A stretch of 64,000 bases of DNA from Ichthyophis bannanicus (Eukaryota > Chordata > Amphibia > Gymnophiona > Ichthyophiidae), in NCBI GenBank assembly GCA_033557465.1, contig CM066037.1, positions 202,987,156 through 203,051,155 of the forward strand, in the 5' to 3' direction. Under the pieces are notes generated by a model. The model had not been told where the DNA came from, did not search any database, and worked only from the letters and a program-made list of their open reading frames with translations. Position 1 is the first letter of the stretch, and each line of letters starts with the position of its first letter. A program made the translations under genes and the position numbers. Below are positions 1 through 11,104 of the stretch, piece after piece.

Positions 1-55
1 CAGACTAGATAGGCCATGTGGTCTTTTTCTGCCATCATGCTTATATAGCAAAGTA
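1..55 (+). mobile_element. CR1-type LINE 3' end fragment
   Basis: The first 50 bases match the end of the CR1 LINE at 24181-25346: both carry the block ACTAGATxGGCC...GTGGTCTTTTTCTG.CATCATG. Only the 3' tail lies in the window; the body would be to the left. Identification rests on this internal match and on knowledge of CR1 tails. Confidence 0.7.
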
Positions 56-440
56 TGATGCCTACTGAAATGTTGGTCTTATGCGAGTCCACAACTGTAA
101 CATCATGTGCAGTCGAGGCAGGTAAAAATCAGACAAAAAATACATAACACTGATCCCATCGGAACCTGATATCCCATTGTGATTGCCTCATTTTCAGATG
201 GGCAAAATGGACTATATGAACTACAGCTTCCATATGCCCCAACATCTTCAGATATTCTCTGGCTGTCACCTTGGTTGCTGACTATGATCTAGACATCATT
301 GCACATGTTTTTATTCTGTCCTTTGGTCGAAAAGTCTTGGCTTGCAGAGTGTCCAGCACCATACATATAAAAAAATGATGTGTGTTAGGAGCTGTGTAGA
401 CTTCTAAAAGTCGATAACAAATCCCAGAGACAGACGAAGA
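56..440. other. unassigned unique-looking DNA
   Basis: I see no long open frame, repeat structure or recognisable element end. It is moderately AT-rich and lies between a CR1 tail and the A/T-rich tail of an L2-like LINE. Confidence 0.4.
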
Positions 441-536
441 GTAATTTTATTTATTTATTTAGATTTATTAACTGTCTGTATGAAGAAATTCACCTAAGGT
501 AGCATACTGTACAATAGGTATAATTTGACATAAAAC
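441..536 (-). mobile_element. L2-like LINE 3' tail, left part
   Basis: A run of TTTATTTATTTATTT followed by TTATTAACTG starts here. The same style of tail starts the minus-strand LINE/SINE insertions at 15165, 32921, 42175 and 53383. The LINE appears to continue at 8024 on the far side of DIRS-1, because coding remnants on the same strand lie at 8400-8800. This is an inferred split caused by the DIRS insertion. Confidence 0.5.
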
Positions 537-566
537 AAGAAGTAATTAGATCTTACCTGCTAATTA

Positions 567-682
567 CACTGATCAACATTGAAATCATTGCTGACTTTAA
601 AAGGCCCTAATCTGTAGTATCTGGGTGAGCTGAACACGAATATAACATTAAAAAAAATTTATTGGCTCTCGTTTTGAAGATA
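567..682. repeat. left terminal inverted repeat of DNA transposon copy 1
   Basis: This is an imperfect inverted match to 1990-2112. The outermost 12 bases differ at one position, and a second conserved block (GCTGAACACGAATAT, 629-643) pairs with 2027-2041. Confidence 0.85.
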
Positions 683-820
683 TTGCATGTAGTTCATTTT
701 TGACGTTTCACCGTGTAAATTTATCCAGTAGGACATCAACAACATCCCAAATAAGCCTTGAAGGATGTAATATTGCATCACATTGCATAATACCAGCATG
801 CACACACCATCCAGAGTTGA

Positions 821-1894
821 TTGCATCATTTTCTGATGCAATGCAATACTACTGCCAGACGGCTGCTGAAGCCATCTGACGTCAGCGGTGTACTATACGC
901 AGTCGAAAAGGAAAGTAATCTGGTATTCTGTTCAGATATTGAAAGCCTCATGAATGCCTTAAAAATCACTCATGACCCACAAGACTGGAGACTATTTATA
1001 GACTCTTCAAAACTGAGTCTGAAGGCTGTGCTTTTGAATAATGGAAACCGTCTTCCAGTAGCGCATGCCGTCCACATGAAAGAGACATACGATAACTTAA
1101 AGCATCTACTGACTTCCATTAACTATAACAAGTACAGCTGGCACCTCTGTGGTGACTTGAAGGTAGTTGCCCTTTTAATGGGACTGCAGCAGGGATATAT
1201 AAAATACATGTGTTTCTTATGTGAGTGGGATAGCCGAGCAAGGGATTGGCACTACTTGCGGAAGGAATGGAATCGCAGACAAAATGTAACAGTTGGCGAG
1301 AAGAATATCCAGCACCCAGCTCTAGTTGAGGCTCACAAAATCCTGCTACCACCCCCTCACATCAAACTAGGTTTTATGAAAAACTTCGTGAAAGCCATGG
1401 ACCGCACTTCGCCAGCTTTCCGATACCTGCATGAAAAATTCCCTCGACTCAGCGAAGCAAAGATTAAAGAGGGAGTTTTTGTGGGTCCTCAGATTCGAGA
1501 GCTCTTCAAAGATGACCGGTTCAACAACTTGCTGCAGGGTGATGCGAAACAAGCATGGAATGCTTTTTGCCTAGTGTCAACAAACTTTCTCGGGAATGTT
1601 AGGGCAGAAAACTACAAGGAACTATTAGAAGACACGCTGATGCAGTATCAGAAACTTGGCTGAAATATGTCTCTAAAGATCCATTTCCTTGATTCCCATC
1701 TCGATTTCTTTCCTGACAACTGTGGTACGGTTAGTGATGAACAGGGCGAACGTTTTCACCAGGATATCGCAACGATGGAGCAAAGATACCAGGGAAAATG
1801 GTCCACTACAATGCTGGCTGACTACTGCTGGACACTCCTCAGTGAAGCTCCCGAACAGCTGTACAAGAGACAGGCGAAAAAATCTAAGAAGTAG
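821..1894 (+). pseudogene. transposase-like protein, 5' truncated, one in-frame stop
   Basis: The frame aligns with the 575-residue protein at 43110-44837 from LVFC onward. Conserved features are LFIDSS (candidate first acidic residue), CGDLK (second), CFLC (a CxxC), HIKLG and DEQGERFHQ (candidate catalytic glutamate). Frame 821-1663 ends in TGA and resumes in the same frame at 1667. The stop sits where the other copy has cysteine 487 (GCNMS), so it looks like a single substitution rather than a frameshift. There is no ATG at the start of the homologous part. The first ~240 residues, with the zinc-binding motif, are absent. The protein is transposase-like by context and motif pattern; the superfamily is not certain. 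Confidence 0.8.
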
Positions 1895-1989
1895 TCTATG
1901 ACTTGGTTTTTTACTGGTATTAACCGAAGGCCTATTATATTTTCTACTGACATGCATTTCGTGATGTAAACATTAATTCTTGTAGATTA

Positions 1990-2112
1990 CAAAAAAACTA
2001 GAGCCAACTTTGCAATTTCACTGACATATTCGTGTTCAGCATATAAAAATTGATAAGAAATGACTATTTTTATTTCAGTAACATGACTTTTGTAAAAATT
2101 TGTTGACCAGTG
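1990..2112. repeat. right terminal inverted repeat of DNA transposon copy 1
   Basis: It is the reverse-complement partner of 567-682 and ends in TTGACCAGTG, followed by the TTA duplication at 2113-2115. Confidence 0.85.
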
Positions 2113-2255
2113 TTAGTGTTCCTGGAGAATCTACAGTCCAGTCCCTGTATTCTGGGTTGTGCCTCTCTACCTGCAGCTTGGAGACTGAGCCCGTCAATCT
2201 TCTGACACCAGGACATATATAACACTGGCACCACCCACCAGCTTCAGTATCCTGT
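2113..2255. repeat. DIRS-1 left inverted terminal repeat
   Basis: This region is the reverse complement of about 7880-8010, including the block around TATATAACACTGGCACCACC. The outermost bases of the same terminus lie at 537-566, separated by the transposon insertion. Confidence 0.85.
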
Positions 2256-2575
2256 TGACAAAGCAAACTAAACGGAGAGACAACTAAACCACTAACACCA
2301 AACTATAAACTCTAACACCGCCCCTCCCGCTCCCTGGATGGAGGAGACCCCCCCCCCCCTCCAAGGAAGAGGAGGAGGAGGCATACCTGACCAAGCCCTT
2401 AGAACTCATCTAAGGGCAACACAGCTCTCGAAACAGCAGGGCTCCGCTACGGTCCAATCCGCCCTGCCACCAGAAACCACAAGTAATGCTGGCATCCACC
2501 AACTCCTGAGCCCGCTACCCATCCTGAATTGCTTCGATCCGGCACCACATATCCTGGGTGGGACCAGGGGACTGG

Positions 2576-2665
2576 ACTGTAGATTCTCCAGGAACACTAA
2601 TTAGCAGGTAAGATCTAATTACTTCTTCTTGATCGCCTCTACAGTCCAATCCCTGTATTCTGGGA
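2576..2665. repeat. DIRS-1 internal complementary region
   Basis: The first half is the reverse complement of the left terminus (537-566 plus 2113-2135). The second half is the reverse complement of the right terminus (about 7995-8023). Together they read as the joined right and left ends, as in the template region proposed for DIRS replication through a circle. Confidence 0.85.
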
Positions 2666-2689
2666 TGTAACAGAGCAGTTCAAACATGG

Positions 2690-3760
2690 GAAGGGCCTGC
2701 CAAACCGGATCGAAGCACTGCTCTCCCAAAACCGGCATCCGCTGCCGCCTGCACATCTAACCGGTAGTGCTTAGCGAAACAGTGCAAAGACGACCAAGTC
2801 GCCGCTTTGCAAATATCTAAGGGGGGGGACTAAACTAAATTCCGCCCATGACGTTGCCTGAGCCCTCGTGGAATGCGCCCGCAATCCCACCGGAACCTGC
2901 CTTCCCTTCAAAATATAAGCCGAGGCAATAGCCTGTCTGATCCACCTTGAAATAGTAGCCTTGGCCGCAGCTTCTCCCCTGCGCGGCCCTCCAAACAACA
3001 CAAATAAATGCTCCAACTTGCGGAAGGCTTTAGACCGTTTCAGATACCGCCTCAAGGTTCTACGTACATCCAGGAGACGCAGCCAAGCATCTCCCTCTCC
3101 CTGACCCCCAGGAACAAAGGACGGGAGAGACACCGACTGATTGACATGAAAGGGAGAGACCACTTTGGGTAAAAAGGAAGGAACCATCCTCAACATTACC
3201 TTCTCCTTGAAGAAAACGAGAAAGGGCGGCCGACAAGACAACACCTGCAACTCTGAAACCCGCCTACCGGAACAAATGGCCATCAAGAACACTGCCTTGA
3301 GAGTCAAATCCTTCAGGGAGGCCTGATCAAGAGGCTCAAAGGGCGCACCTACCAGGGCTTCTAACACCAAATTTAGATCCCAAGGTGGCACCACCACACT
3401 CCGATGCAACCGCATCCTTCTCACCACCATCAGAAAACGCACCACGTCGGGGTGTTGACCTAACGCTTTGCCCTTAACCTTGCCTCTGTAACAAGCGATA
3501 GCTGCCAGCTGCACCTGCAAGGAACTGGCTGCCAGACCCTTCTCAAGACCGGCCTGCAAAAAATCCAACACCTCTGCGACCGAAACTGCCAAGGGGCGCT
3601 TACTTCGCTCCTCACACCAGCTCTCAAAAATGCGCCAAACAAGTAGACCGCTGGCGGACCCTTAGCAAAGTAGATATCACTGCTCCCGAATATCCTCTCT
3701 TTCGCAGCCTTGCCCTCTCAATAGCCAGGCCATAAGCGAGAACCGATCCACCTGCGGCAT
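2690..3760 (-). pseudogene. DIRS-1 tyrosine recombinase, frameshifted
   Basis: The 273-codon frame 3592-2771 carries the catalytic arginine motif SGRRVSELQ and the HxxR motif in RAHSTRAQA, matching the better-preserved DIRS-2 recombinase. The frame is then lost at a run of G/C near 2820. The segment with the nucleophile tyrosine (KHYRLDV) follows in a different frame at about 2700-2790. Upstream, the N-terminus (AYGLAIERA...) lies in a third frame at 3640-3760 and is joined by a small deletion. The enzyme family makes and joins DNA ends through a 3' phosphotyrosine. This copy cannot encode a full enzyme. Confidence 0.85.
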
Positions 3761-5782
3761 CCTTACCGGTCCCTGCCTGAGGAGGTCTTCCCAAACCGGA
3801 AGCCGCCAGGGACGGTCCGCCAGTAACCGGACCAGATCTGCATACCAGGGCCGCCTCGGCCAGTCTGGAGCTATCAGGATCACTAACCCTTGATGCGCTT
3901 CTATCCTTTGAAGAACCCGGCCTATGAGTGCCCAAGGAGGGAACACATACAGCACCCCTTCCAAGGGCCACCTCTGGACCAGGGCATCGAGCCCTTCCAA
4001 CATCCTCTCTTTTTTCCTGCTGAAGAATCTGCTTGTCATGGCCGACGCCCAACACGCCATCAAGTTCATCACCGGCGAAACCCACCGGTGCACTACCTGC
4101 TTGTAGACCTCTTGGCAGAGCTCCCACTCGCCGTGATCTACCCTGTGCCTGCTGAGATAGTCAGCTGTAACATTCTCCACTCCGGCGACGTGCTGTGTCA
4201 ATATGGCCACCAGATGCTCCTCGGCCCATGACAAGAGGTTTTCCGCCTCCTCTTCCAAGAGACGGCTGCTCGTGCCGCCCTGCCGATTGATGTAGGCCAT
4301 CATCGTTACGTTGTCCGAGAGAACCCTGACCACTTTCCCAAGAACCAAGGGTCACAACTCTCTGAGAGCCAGCGTCACCGCCCGTAATGCCAACCTGTTG
4401 ATGGGCCATTGAGCCTCCCGGACATTCCAGACCCCCTGGGCGAAGTGACCCTCGCAGTGTGCTCCCCAGCCCGACAGGCTCACATCTGTCGTCACCTGTA
4501 TCCACCCAGGGGTCTCGAGGGGCATCCCTTTTTCCAGATTCCCCGGCGAAAGCCACCACCGTAGGGATTCCCTGGGCGCCGCTGTACAAGGAAGAACCGT
4601 CGACAAGGACTGCCTCTGATGGGACCAGCGCCGCAGCAGAGCCCGCTGAAGCGGCCTCATATGAGTCCTGGCCCAGGGAACTAGGTCTAACGTCACCGCC
4701 ATGGTTCCCAGTACCTGCAGATAATGCCACGCTGAGGGAGTCCTGCGTGCCACAAATTCTCGCACCAGACAACGAAGACTTTCGGCCCTCTGAGCTGGCA
4801 AAAACACCTAGCCCGAGACCGTGTTGAACCTTGCCCCTAAATACTCCAACTCTTGAGAGGGTACCAACTTTCTCTTTGACCCGTTGATCACCCACCCCAA
4901 ACTTTGCAGGAATGCAACTACTCTGGCCGTTGTCCTTGCACTTTCCTCCTCGGACTTGGCTCTGATCAACCAATTGTCCAGATAAGGATGGACCAGAATG
5001 CCTTCTTTGCGCAAGGCCACAGCCACTACTACCATCACCTTGGTGAATGTACGGGGGACCGTAGCCAGGCCGAACGGCAACGCCTGAAACTGAAAGTGGC
5101 CTTCTGGCACTGTGAAACGCAGGAATTGCTGGTGAGCGGCTCTGATGGGGATATGCAAGTATGCCTCAGTGAGGTCGAGAGAGGTCAGAAATTCCCCTTG
5201 CCTCACCGCTACTATCACCGACTTTGAAGTCTCCATCCGAAAGTGCGGTACCCGGAGGCACCGATTGACGTGCTTGAGGTCCAGAATTGGACACCAGGAA
5301 CCTTACTTCTTTGGAACCACAAAATAAATTGAGTACCGACCGCAGCCGAGTTGATCTCTTGGCAGTGGGACTACCGCCCACAAAGCCACCAGTCTTGAAA
5401 GAGTTCCTTCTACTGCTGCCCGTTTGGCTACCTTCCTGCACGGAGATTGAACGAACGAGGGGAGGACCGGTCTTGCAAACTCCAGGGCATAACCAAACTG
5501 GATGACTTCCAGCACCCACCGGTCGGATGTGACCCAGGCCCAAGCGGAAAGGAACTGCCTCAGACGCCCTCCTACCGGCAGCACCCCCACCCGAGCCCCC
5601 GTTGTCTCATTGTGGTTTCCTCTGGCCAGAGGAAGCGGAAGAGGCCCCAAAACCTCTTCCCACCCCTTAAAACCCCGGGAAACTCTGACCTCTAGCGGTG
5701 AACCGGCCTCTTTGAAAGGGGTACTGACGAGTAGGTCTGGCTCTCCTGACGTCCCTCTGCTGCGAACGCCCCGAAGACACAA
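3677..5782 (-). pseudogene. DIRS-1 reverse transcriptase/RNase H/methyltransferase-like protein with three stops
   Basis: One frame runs through the whole region, broken only by stops at 5303-5305, 4808-4810 and 4349-4351. Reverse transcriptase motifs include SLDLTEAYLHIPI and LPFGLA. The catalytic box reads YLDN instead of YLDD, so the second aspartate is lost. RNase H follows (TTDVSLSGWGA, SDNVTMMAYINRQGGT, HVAGVENVTADYLSR). The C-terminal part (YVFPPWALIGRVL, LIAPDWPRRPWYADL) matches the region called the DAM-like methyltransferase domain in DIRS elements. Lack of frameshifts suggests fairly recent decay. Confidence 0.87.
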
Positions 5783-7091
5783 AACGACCCTGCCTTGGTT
5801 TATCCTCTGGGAGCCTACCCCTCTTAGATTCCCCCAGGTCCTTTACCAATTTGTCCAAGTCCTCTCCAAAAAGCAGTTTCCCCTTAAATGGAAGCCTGCT
5901 AAGGCGGGTCTTGGAGGAAGCATCCGCAGACCAATTGCGGAGCCAAAAGATACCAACGAGCCGCCACCACGGAAGCCATATTCTTTGATAAGCTCCTAAT
6001 GAGGTCATACTGGCTATCCGCCAGATATGCAGCACTGGACTCGATTCACGCCGCATCCCCTTGTGGCCCAACCTGCGACTCCCCAGCCCCTTACAGCTGC
6101 TGGGACCACCGCAAGCAAGCCCGGGCCACCTAGGCTCCGCAAACCAAAGCTTGAAGGGCCATGGCACTAATATCAAAGGCCTGCTTCAGCAAAGTGTCCA
6201 TCTTCCTATCTTGGACATCCTTCAGCGCTGCACTGCCCTCCACAGGGATGGTGGTCTTCTTGGTTACCGCCGCCACCTCCGCATCCACCTAGGGAGCTTC
6301 AATACTTCCTTTTCTGCTTCTGGCAGGGGGTACAACTGTGCCAAGGAACACACTCCTCTTAGTCCGGCCTCCGGCTGATCCCATTCCTCCTGAATCATCT
6401 GCCGGACCACCTTGTGGACGGGAAAAACTTTTTGAAACCTTCAGACCACCTGTATCAACGGATCTTCCAAAGTTTCCTCGTCTCCTTGAGCCCCAGATGC
6501 CATGTTAAGGACCTTCAAGGACTCACCAATCAATGCGGGCAACTCCTCCCTGCGAAATACCCTCACAATTCTTGCCTGCTCCTCCGGAATTTCGCCTTCC
6601 TCGAACTCCTCCTCTTCCCCCAATTCTCTATCCGATTCCATTAGCTCCAAATCCGGGGAAAAGGGTTCTTCTTCCTCCATTCTAGCCTGCTTGGAAGGCA
6701 CACCTGCCTCTGCCAGAGGCGTGTCCACCATCTGCCTCTTACGAGGACCTCCCAGACCTTCCTGCTGCCGCATACAGAACGCCTTATGCAACAAAAGCAC
6801 GAACTCCAGGGAAAAGCCACCAAGGCCTCCCTCTACAGAGGAAGTGCTAGGCTGTGGTTGCGAGGGAACCTGCTGACCCAAAGGTGAGGGTGGCAGGGAC
6901 CCCTCACCCCGGATCTCCTCCAAAGGTTCCCCTGTTTCCATTGCCCCGGAAACTGTTGGGAGCAAATCACCTGCTGACTGAAGCTCCTGCTCAACAGAGG
7001 CTGCCTCCAGCGCGCAGCCCCTGCATACCCCTGTCTCAGACACCGCACCCCTGCGAGCCCCACAGACCAGGCATTGAGGGCGAGCCGGCAT
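5667..7091 (-). pseudogene. DIRS-1 Gag-like protein, frameshifted
   Basis: The start is an ATG at 7091. The first residues contain C-x2-C...C-x2-C (CLVCGARRG...CRGC), a zinc-ribbon-like motif also at the start of the DIRS-2 Gag. The open frame 7091-6441 is followed by frameshifts. The C-terminal part, with the conserved LSRLPFKGKLLFGEDLDKLV, lies in another frame at 5667-6176. By analogy with DIRS it would package element RNA. The 475-residue DIRS-2 protein shows the intact length. Confidence 0.8.
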
Positions 7092-7860
7092 AGTTCTGCC
7101 TTTTATCTCTGCCCTTTTCTCTTCGCTTTTTTTTTTTTTTTTTTTTTAAACAAAACTCTAAAAACCTATATATCAATATCTATAGATACACACAAATAAA
7201 CAGTTCACTAAAATGTCTACCCCCCCCCCAAAGACCTTAAACCAAAAAGAACCACTTAATTGAGTCCTCAGAGACCTCCAAACGGTCCTCCCCCCTCTGT
7301 AACGGCTGAAAAATGCAAAGGATGCCATTTCACCTTCTCCCCCTGCCCAGCCGCTAGCAGAACAAAAAGGACGCGCAGGCCTCTGCAGGAAAACCGCTCC
7401 ACCTTCAGCTGCACAGCACTCGCCGACTGCACGAGACCACCGCACCCCACTTGGCTAGACTGCTCCCGCTTCTGGCAGCCTGCCCTTACCTTCTGCTGAC
7501 AGCGGCTCTCTTCAAAGCACCTCCTGCACCGGCGCGAAGAGAAAGAGTGCCGCGGTCTTCCCGCCCTCGTGCTCAGCCGCCTCGGGGGCTTCGGCAACGA
7601 GGCGGGAGACCAAAGAGGAGGCCCTTCACTGCAAAACACTCCAGCAAACTGGAGACCAAACGGTCTGCACCGCTTCTCTCCTTACTAATTTTAAGGGCCC
7701 GGCGCTGCAAGCCTCCTTATGGGGGGGGGAGGGGAGGAGGAACCCCAGATCACTAACTCCGCTTAAAAGAAAAGAATCAAAGAGGCTTAAATAAAAAGAA
7801 GGCCTAAAACAGCCAAAAGGTATTCTTAATGTCTCTCCAGCAAACTATACTAATAGGTTG
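7092..7860 (-). promoter_or_regulatory. DIRS-1 5' leader, CpG-rich
   Basis: This noncoding stretch between the Gag start and the right inverted repeat contains a T run at about 7127-7147 and a CpG-rich part (7260-7740). By position it is the 5' leader and likely promoter of the element. DIRS-2 has an equivalent region (50662-51590). No specific promoter motif is claimed. Confidence 0.5.
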
Positions 7861-7879
7861 CTGCTCTCTCCAGCTGCTT

Positions 7880-8023
7880 GGAGACTGAATACTGGAGCTG
7901 GTGGGTGGTGCCAGTGTTATATATGTCCTGGTGTCGTCAGAAGATTGACAGGCTCAGTCTCCAAGCTGCAGGTAGAGAGGCACAACCCAGAATACAAGGA
8001 CTGGACTGTAGAGGCAATCAGGA
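7880..8023. repeat. DIRS-1 right inverted terminal repeat
   Basis: It is the reverse complement of the left repeat at 2113-2255 and ends in GTAGAGGCAATCAGGA. The internal complementary region has the very similar GTAGAGGCGATCAAGA. Confidence 0.85.
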
Positions 8024-8800
8024 ACTTACATTTTAGAAACATAATAGTAAAAATGACCAATGTGGTGAACTTGGAGATAGGTAAATGCAATCATAGTACT
8101 AGCAATTAAATGAAACAGTATCAGTAATATACATAAACAGCATAACAGAACATTCATGTAACAAAAATATAATACGACATCAGAATACAAATTATGTAAA
8201 ATAGCAGGCAGCATGGTAGAACGCTCATATACAATTGATATGATGTACAACATCAGCACAATACAAAGAGACAAATTATGCAACAGAAAGGACAAGTGAA
8301 ATTAGGACATATAGACAAACAACATGGTTAAGACAAAGGACAAATAAAGGTGGGTGGCTAGATTGAGGGTAAAGTATGTACAGTTGAATAAGATAAATGG
8401 AATTATCTCAGTTACAGAGCGTGCAACGAGCTAGTCCAGATATGCTGTGTCTGACTGGATCGTCAGTCGATATAGCCATTAAAGGCTTGGGAAAATAGTC
8501 AGACTTTCACGTACTTCCTGAAGTAGAAGCAATCTTGAGTTAGGCATAGCTTCTCTGGGAGTGAGTTCCAGAGTGTGGGAGCTACTCCTGAGGAGGCTCA
8601 TTGGCAAGTGTCACATCATATGATTTCTTCCGATAAGAACAGTTAAAGTATGTTCTTTGAGAAAACCTTAAAGGCCGCAAAGGTTTGTAGAGGACTAACT
8701 GATGAGCTAAAAGGAAAAGACCATATACTGGAAATAGCTGGAATGAAGCGTAAACCTGAGATACTTCTTGTAACATGGATGCACGCACACATCTTTAAGA
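8024..8800 (-). mobile_element. L2-like LINE relic, 3' part
   Basis: On the minus strand near 8450-8600 a translated stretch reads like the L2-type C-terminus: a PTLWNSLP-like motif, then a short tail with leucine-rich positions. Frames are broken. The flanking DNA at 8024-8400 is consistent with the LINE 3' UTR interrupted by DIRS-1. The match is to the general L2/CR1 C-terminal pattern only. Confidence 0.5.
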
Positions 8801-8854
8801 TCCAGAGTACACAGCCAATCTCCCTCGTAGAGAAGGGAAAGAATAGGAAAAGTA

Positions 8855-9050
8855 GTCCTTTTTATTTTTTCTTTAAGAAATCTGTTGAGGTCTCAGATGT
8901 AGGATGGGGTGCAAGCCTCCTGTTTTCTTTCGGATGTGAAAGTACCTGGAGTAGAAACCCTGACTCCTTTCCTGTGGTGAAACCTATTCTATTTTATTCT
9001 ATGGCTTTGGACTGAAGCAGAAGAGACACTTTCTGCTGTACCAGAGTTAC
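8855..9050 (-). pseudogene. DIRS-B family reverse transcriptase relic
   Basis: Minus-strand fragments in shifted frames (SLLLQSKAIE, then a GFYSRYF-like and a KKTGGLHPIL-like segment) align with the DIRS-B reverse transcriptase (LLAQGAIEE, GSGFYSTYF, KKTGGYRPIL). This is a short, old fragment of the family that is full length at 54685-60384. Confidence 0.6.
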
Positions 9051-9840
9051 ACGAGAGAAGGAAAGATGGGCCCAGGGTAAAAGCAGATCTGGGAAACAGC
9101 TAATAAATCTGAGGCAGTAGCAATTTCAAATTATGCTGAGGGCCTAGGAATACACTGTGATTGATTTACATATTTGCTGAATTTACTAGACCATCTCTCA
9201 AACACAAGTGGCCTTCAAGCAAAAACAAAATCAAAAGATAAATAAGAGGAAAACAAAACAAGAAAGAGTCCCTAAGAAACTCTGCAATTAACTGGAATGG
9301 GCCAACCTTCAGCACCCTTTTAAATTTAGGAAAGCACGATTCCTGCCAAACGAGGAGCAGTGGTGAGTGAAAACGGCAACCTTAGGATGAGAAGAAAATG
9401 CATAAAGGTTTCTGCCAGAATGGAAGAAAATACTGAACCCGAAGTCCCTCCCTATACACACAAAAAGGACAGGGTGAATATTTTGGAGGGACTGGAGATC
9501 TTGATTGCAATCAAAAAGGTGAATACTGTTTGGTCTGAGCAGGAGCAACTGGTTTAGGTTGAGCCCTCTGTATTGTGTTTTTTGCACAACAGGGCGCTGA
9601 CGCATTGAGGCCATTTCTGGTAATAGAACCTCTTACAGTAATACATTCCGCATTTCAGTTTTAGTTGAAATACCATGTATCCAAAATAAAATCTATGCAG
9701 TTTACAAGCAATGTTAAGAGGGGAAGTAATGACAAACTCAAAAAAAAAATACGAGGAGGAAACAAGAGGCTACAATTTAAGTTTTATCGTAAATACAAAA
9801 GGAAGAAAGGATTAGGTAGATCTTAACAGAGCTGCAACAA
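9051..9840. other. unassigned DNA
   Basis: It is A-rich in places, with no supported open frame, repeat or element end. The short ORFs here overlap on both strands and look random. Confidence 0.4.
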
Positions 9841-10400
9841 GCTGGTGAGGCATCACACATGGCAATATTAAAGTTACAGCACCTTAGGAGTCAGTGAAAG
9901 CCAAGTTAAAATAGTGAGGTTTCCAGTCTTATCTCTAAAGATAAAGCATTCCAAAATGCAGTGGCCACTAGACTAAAACAAGTCTTCGGAGTACCATTTA
10001 CTCAAATGTCCATATGCGAAGGAAAAAACAAAGTTATGCAGAGATGAACAAAGCATCTGCAGAGAAATATAGGAGGTTAGAAACCGAGCCAAAAAATAGG
10101 CAAACCAGAGTAAAATGCTTGGTGTGGGATAGTAAGGATCTTAAAAGGAATCCTGTTCAATAGCAAGAGCCAGAATTCTTCCGGAAGTAGAGGGGTTATA
10201 TGATCATATTTTTTGAAACCTAACGGTAGTTTAATGGACGTATTCTGGATTACCTGTAACCTTCTTAGCTTAGCTTGCTTTAGGCTATGATATAAAGAAT
10301 TACAATAATCAAGTTTGGGAATCGCTAATGAGAGAATGAGAATTTCAGCAACTTTGCATTCAACATTGAATGAATAGTGCCTAGTTTTAGCACAAAAAAA
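9840..10400 (-). pseudogene. L2/CR1-group LINE reverse transcriptase C-terminal relic
   Basis: The minus-strand translation, with stops, contains the pattern IPKLDYCNSLY, LRRLQVIQN and DHITP followed by RIPFKILT, which is typical of the region after the catalytic domain in L2/CR1-group LINEs. No intact frame remains. Confidence 0.65.
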
Positions 10401-11104
10401 ATCTTTGGATAATGTTGCTCATTTGCAAATCAAAGTTCAGGTGCCTATTGAAGATAAATCCAATAATTCTAACAATCTTTGAGCAAAAAAGTAATGGAAG
10501 CCTTTTCAGAGGAAAAGTTCATTGGAAAAAAAAGTGGGATTTTTGAAATATGAATTTTAGCGGGAAGGCTTATTGCAAAAAAGGTGGGAAAAGTGCAAGT
10601 AGAAATCCTGGAGGAAGAGAATTTAGATTTTTTAGCAGAAAGATTGGTCACACAATCTCAGATTCTGGAAGGTGAAAAAGATCATTTGTCTTCAGCACCA
10701 GTCCTTGTAGAACTAAACCTTCTGTGAAAGAGGGGTTGCCATGCTTTGTTTCAAAAATCCCGCCTTTTTGCAACGAATTTTCCCTAAAAATTCAAATTCA
10801 AATTTCCCACTATTTCTTCAACAAACTTTCCTGACAAAATTCAAATTTACTGTTCAAATCCACCAATCTGGTTTTGAGAACTCTTGTACATAAAAAACAG
10901 ATATTCACTGTATAACCACTTCACCCTAAAGAAAGCCACAACTTGATGGCTGAAACATTGGTTCCACTTATTAAGATGCAGCATGACCTGGAAAACTGCA
11001 AAGATCAACTTTTAAATAAGAATTCAGCTCTCTTACCAATCAATATATCTGTATGAAAGGCTGATACTGAGAAAAGCAACAGGACATCTCAGCCTTGTAG
11101 GCAC
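10401..11104. other. unassigned AT-rich DNA with a hammerhead-like motif
   Basis: There is no coding signal. Short A-rich and AAATTC-rich stretches occur (10490-10870). The only structured element seen is the motif at 10924-10961. Confidence 0.4.
10924..10961 (+). ncRNA. degenerate hammerhead-like motif
   Basis: The order is CCCTAAAGAAAGCCAC..., a loop, ...TGGCTGAAACATTGG. The GCCA/TGGC arms could form stem II before GAAAC, and CCC/GG could form stem I. The first core strand reads CTAAAGA rather than CTGANGA, so self-cleavage is unlikely. It resembles the better motif at 61221-61260. Confidence 0.3.

Larger units (their letters stand above)
567..2112 (+). mobile_element. CAC-ended DNA transposon, copy 1, internally deleted
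   Basis: The element starts CACTGATCAACA and ends TGTTGACCAGTG, and it is flanked on both sides by TTA (564-566 and 2113-2115). The interrupted DIRS terminus reads continuously once one TTA is removed, as the related terminus at 45620-45660 shows. The two arms, 567 to about 682 and about 1990-2112, are imperfect inverted repeats that share an inner block GCTGAACACGAATAT. It encodes the C-terminal half of the protein found whole at 43110-44837. The N-terminal half is missing, so this is an internally deleted, probably non-autonomous copy. Protein identity to the second copy is only moderate, so the two copies represent different subfamilies. Confidence 0.88.
537..8023 (-). mobile_element. DIRS-1: DIRS-type tyrosine-recombinase retrotransposon, decayed
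   Basis: The coding strand is minus. From high to low coordinates it carries a Gag-like frame (7091-5667), a reverse transcriptase/RNase H/methyltransferase-like frame (5782-3677) and a tyrosine recombinase (about 3760-2690). The ends form an inverted repeat: 2130-2252 matches 7885-8010 in reverse complement. An internal complementary region at 2576-2665 is the reverse complement of the right end joined to the left end, which is the signature of DIRS circle formation. No target duplication is evident, as expected for recombinase-mediated integration. A separate DNA transposon (567-2112) sits just inside the left end. The copy is inactive: pol has three stops and the recombinase has frameshifts. 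Confidence 0.9.
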
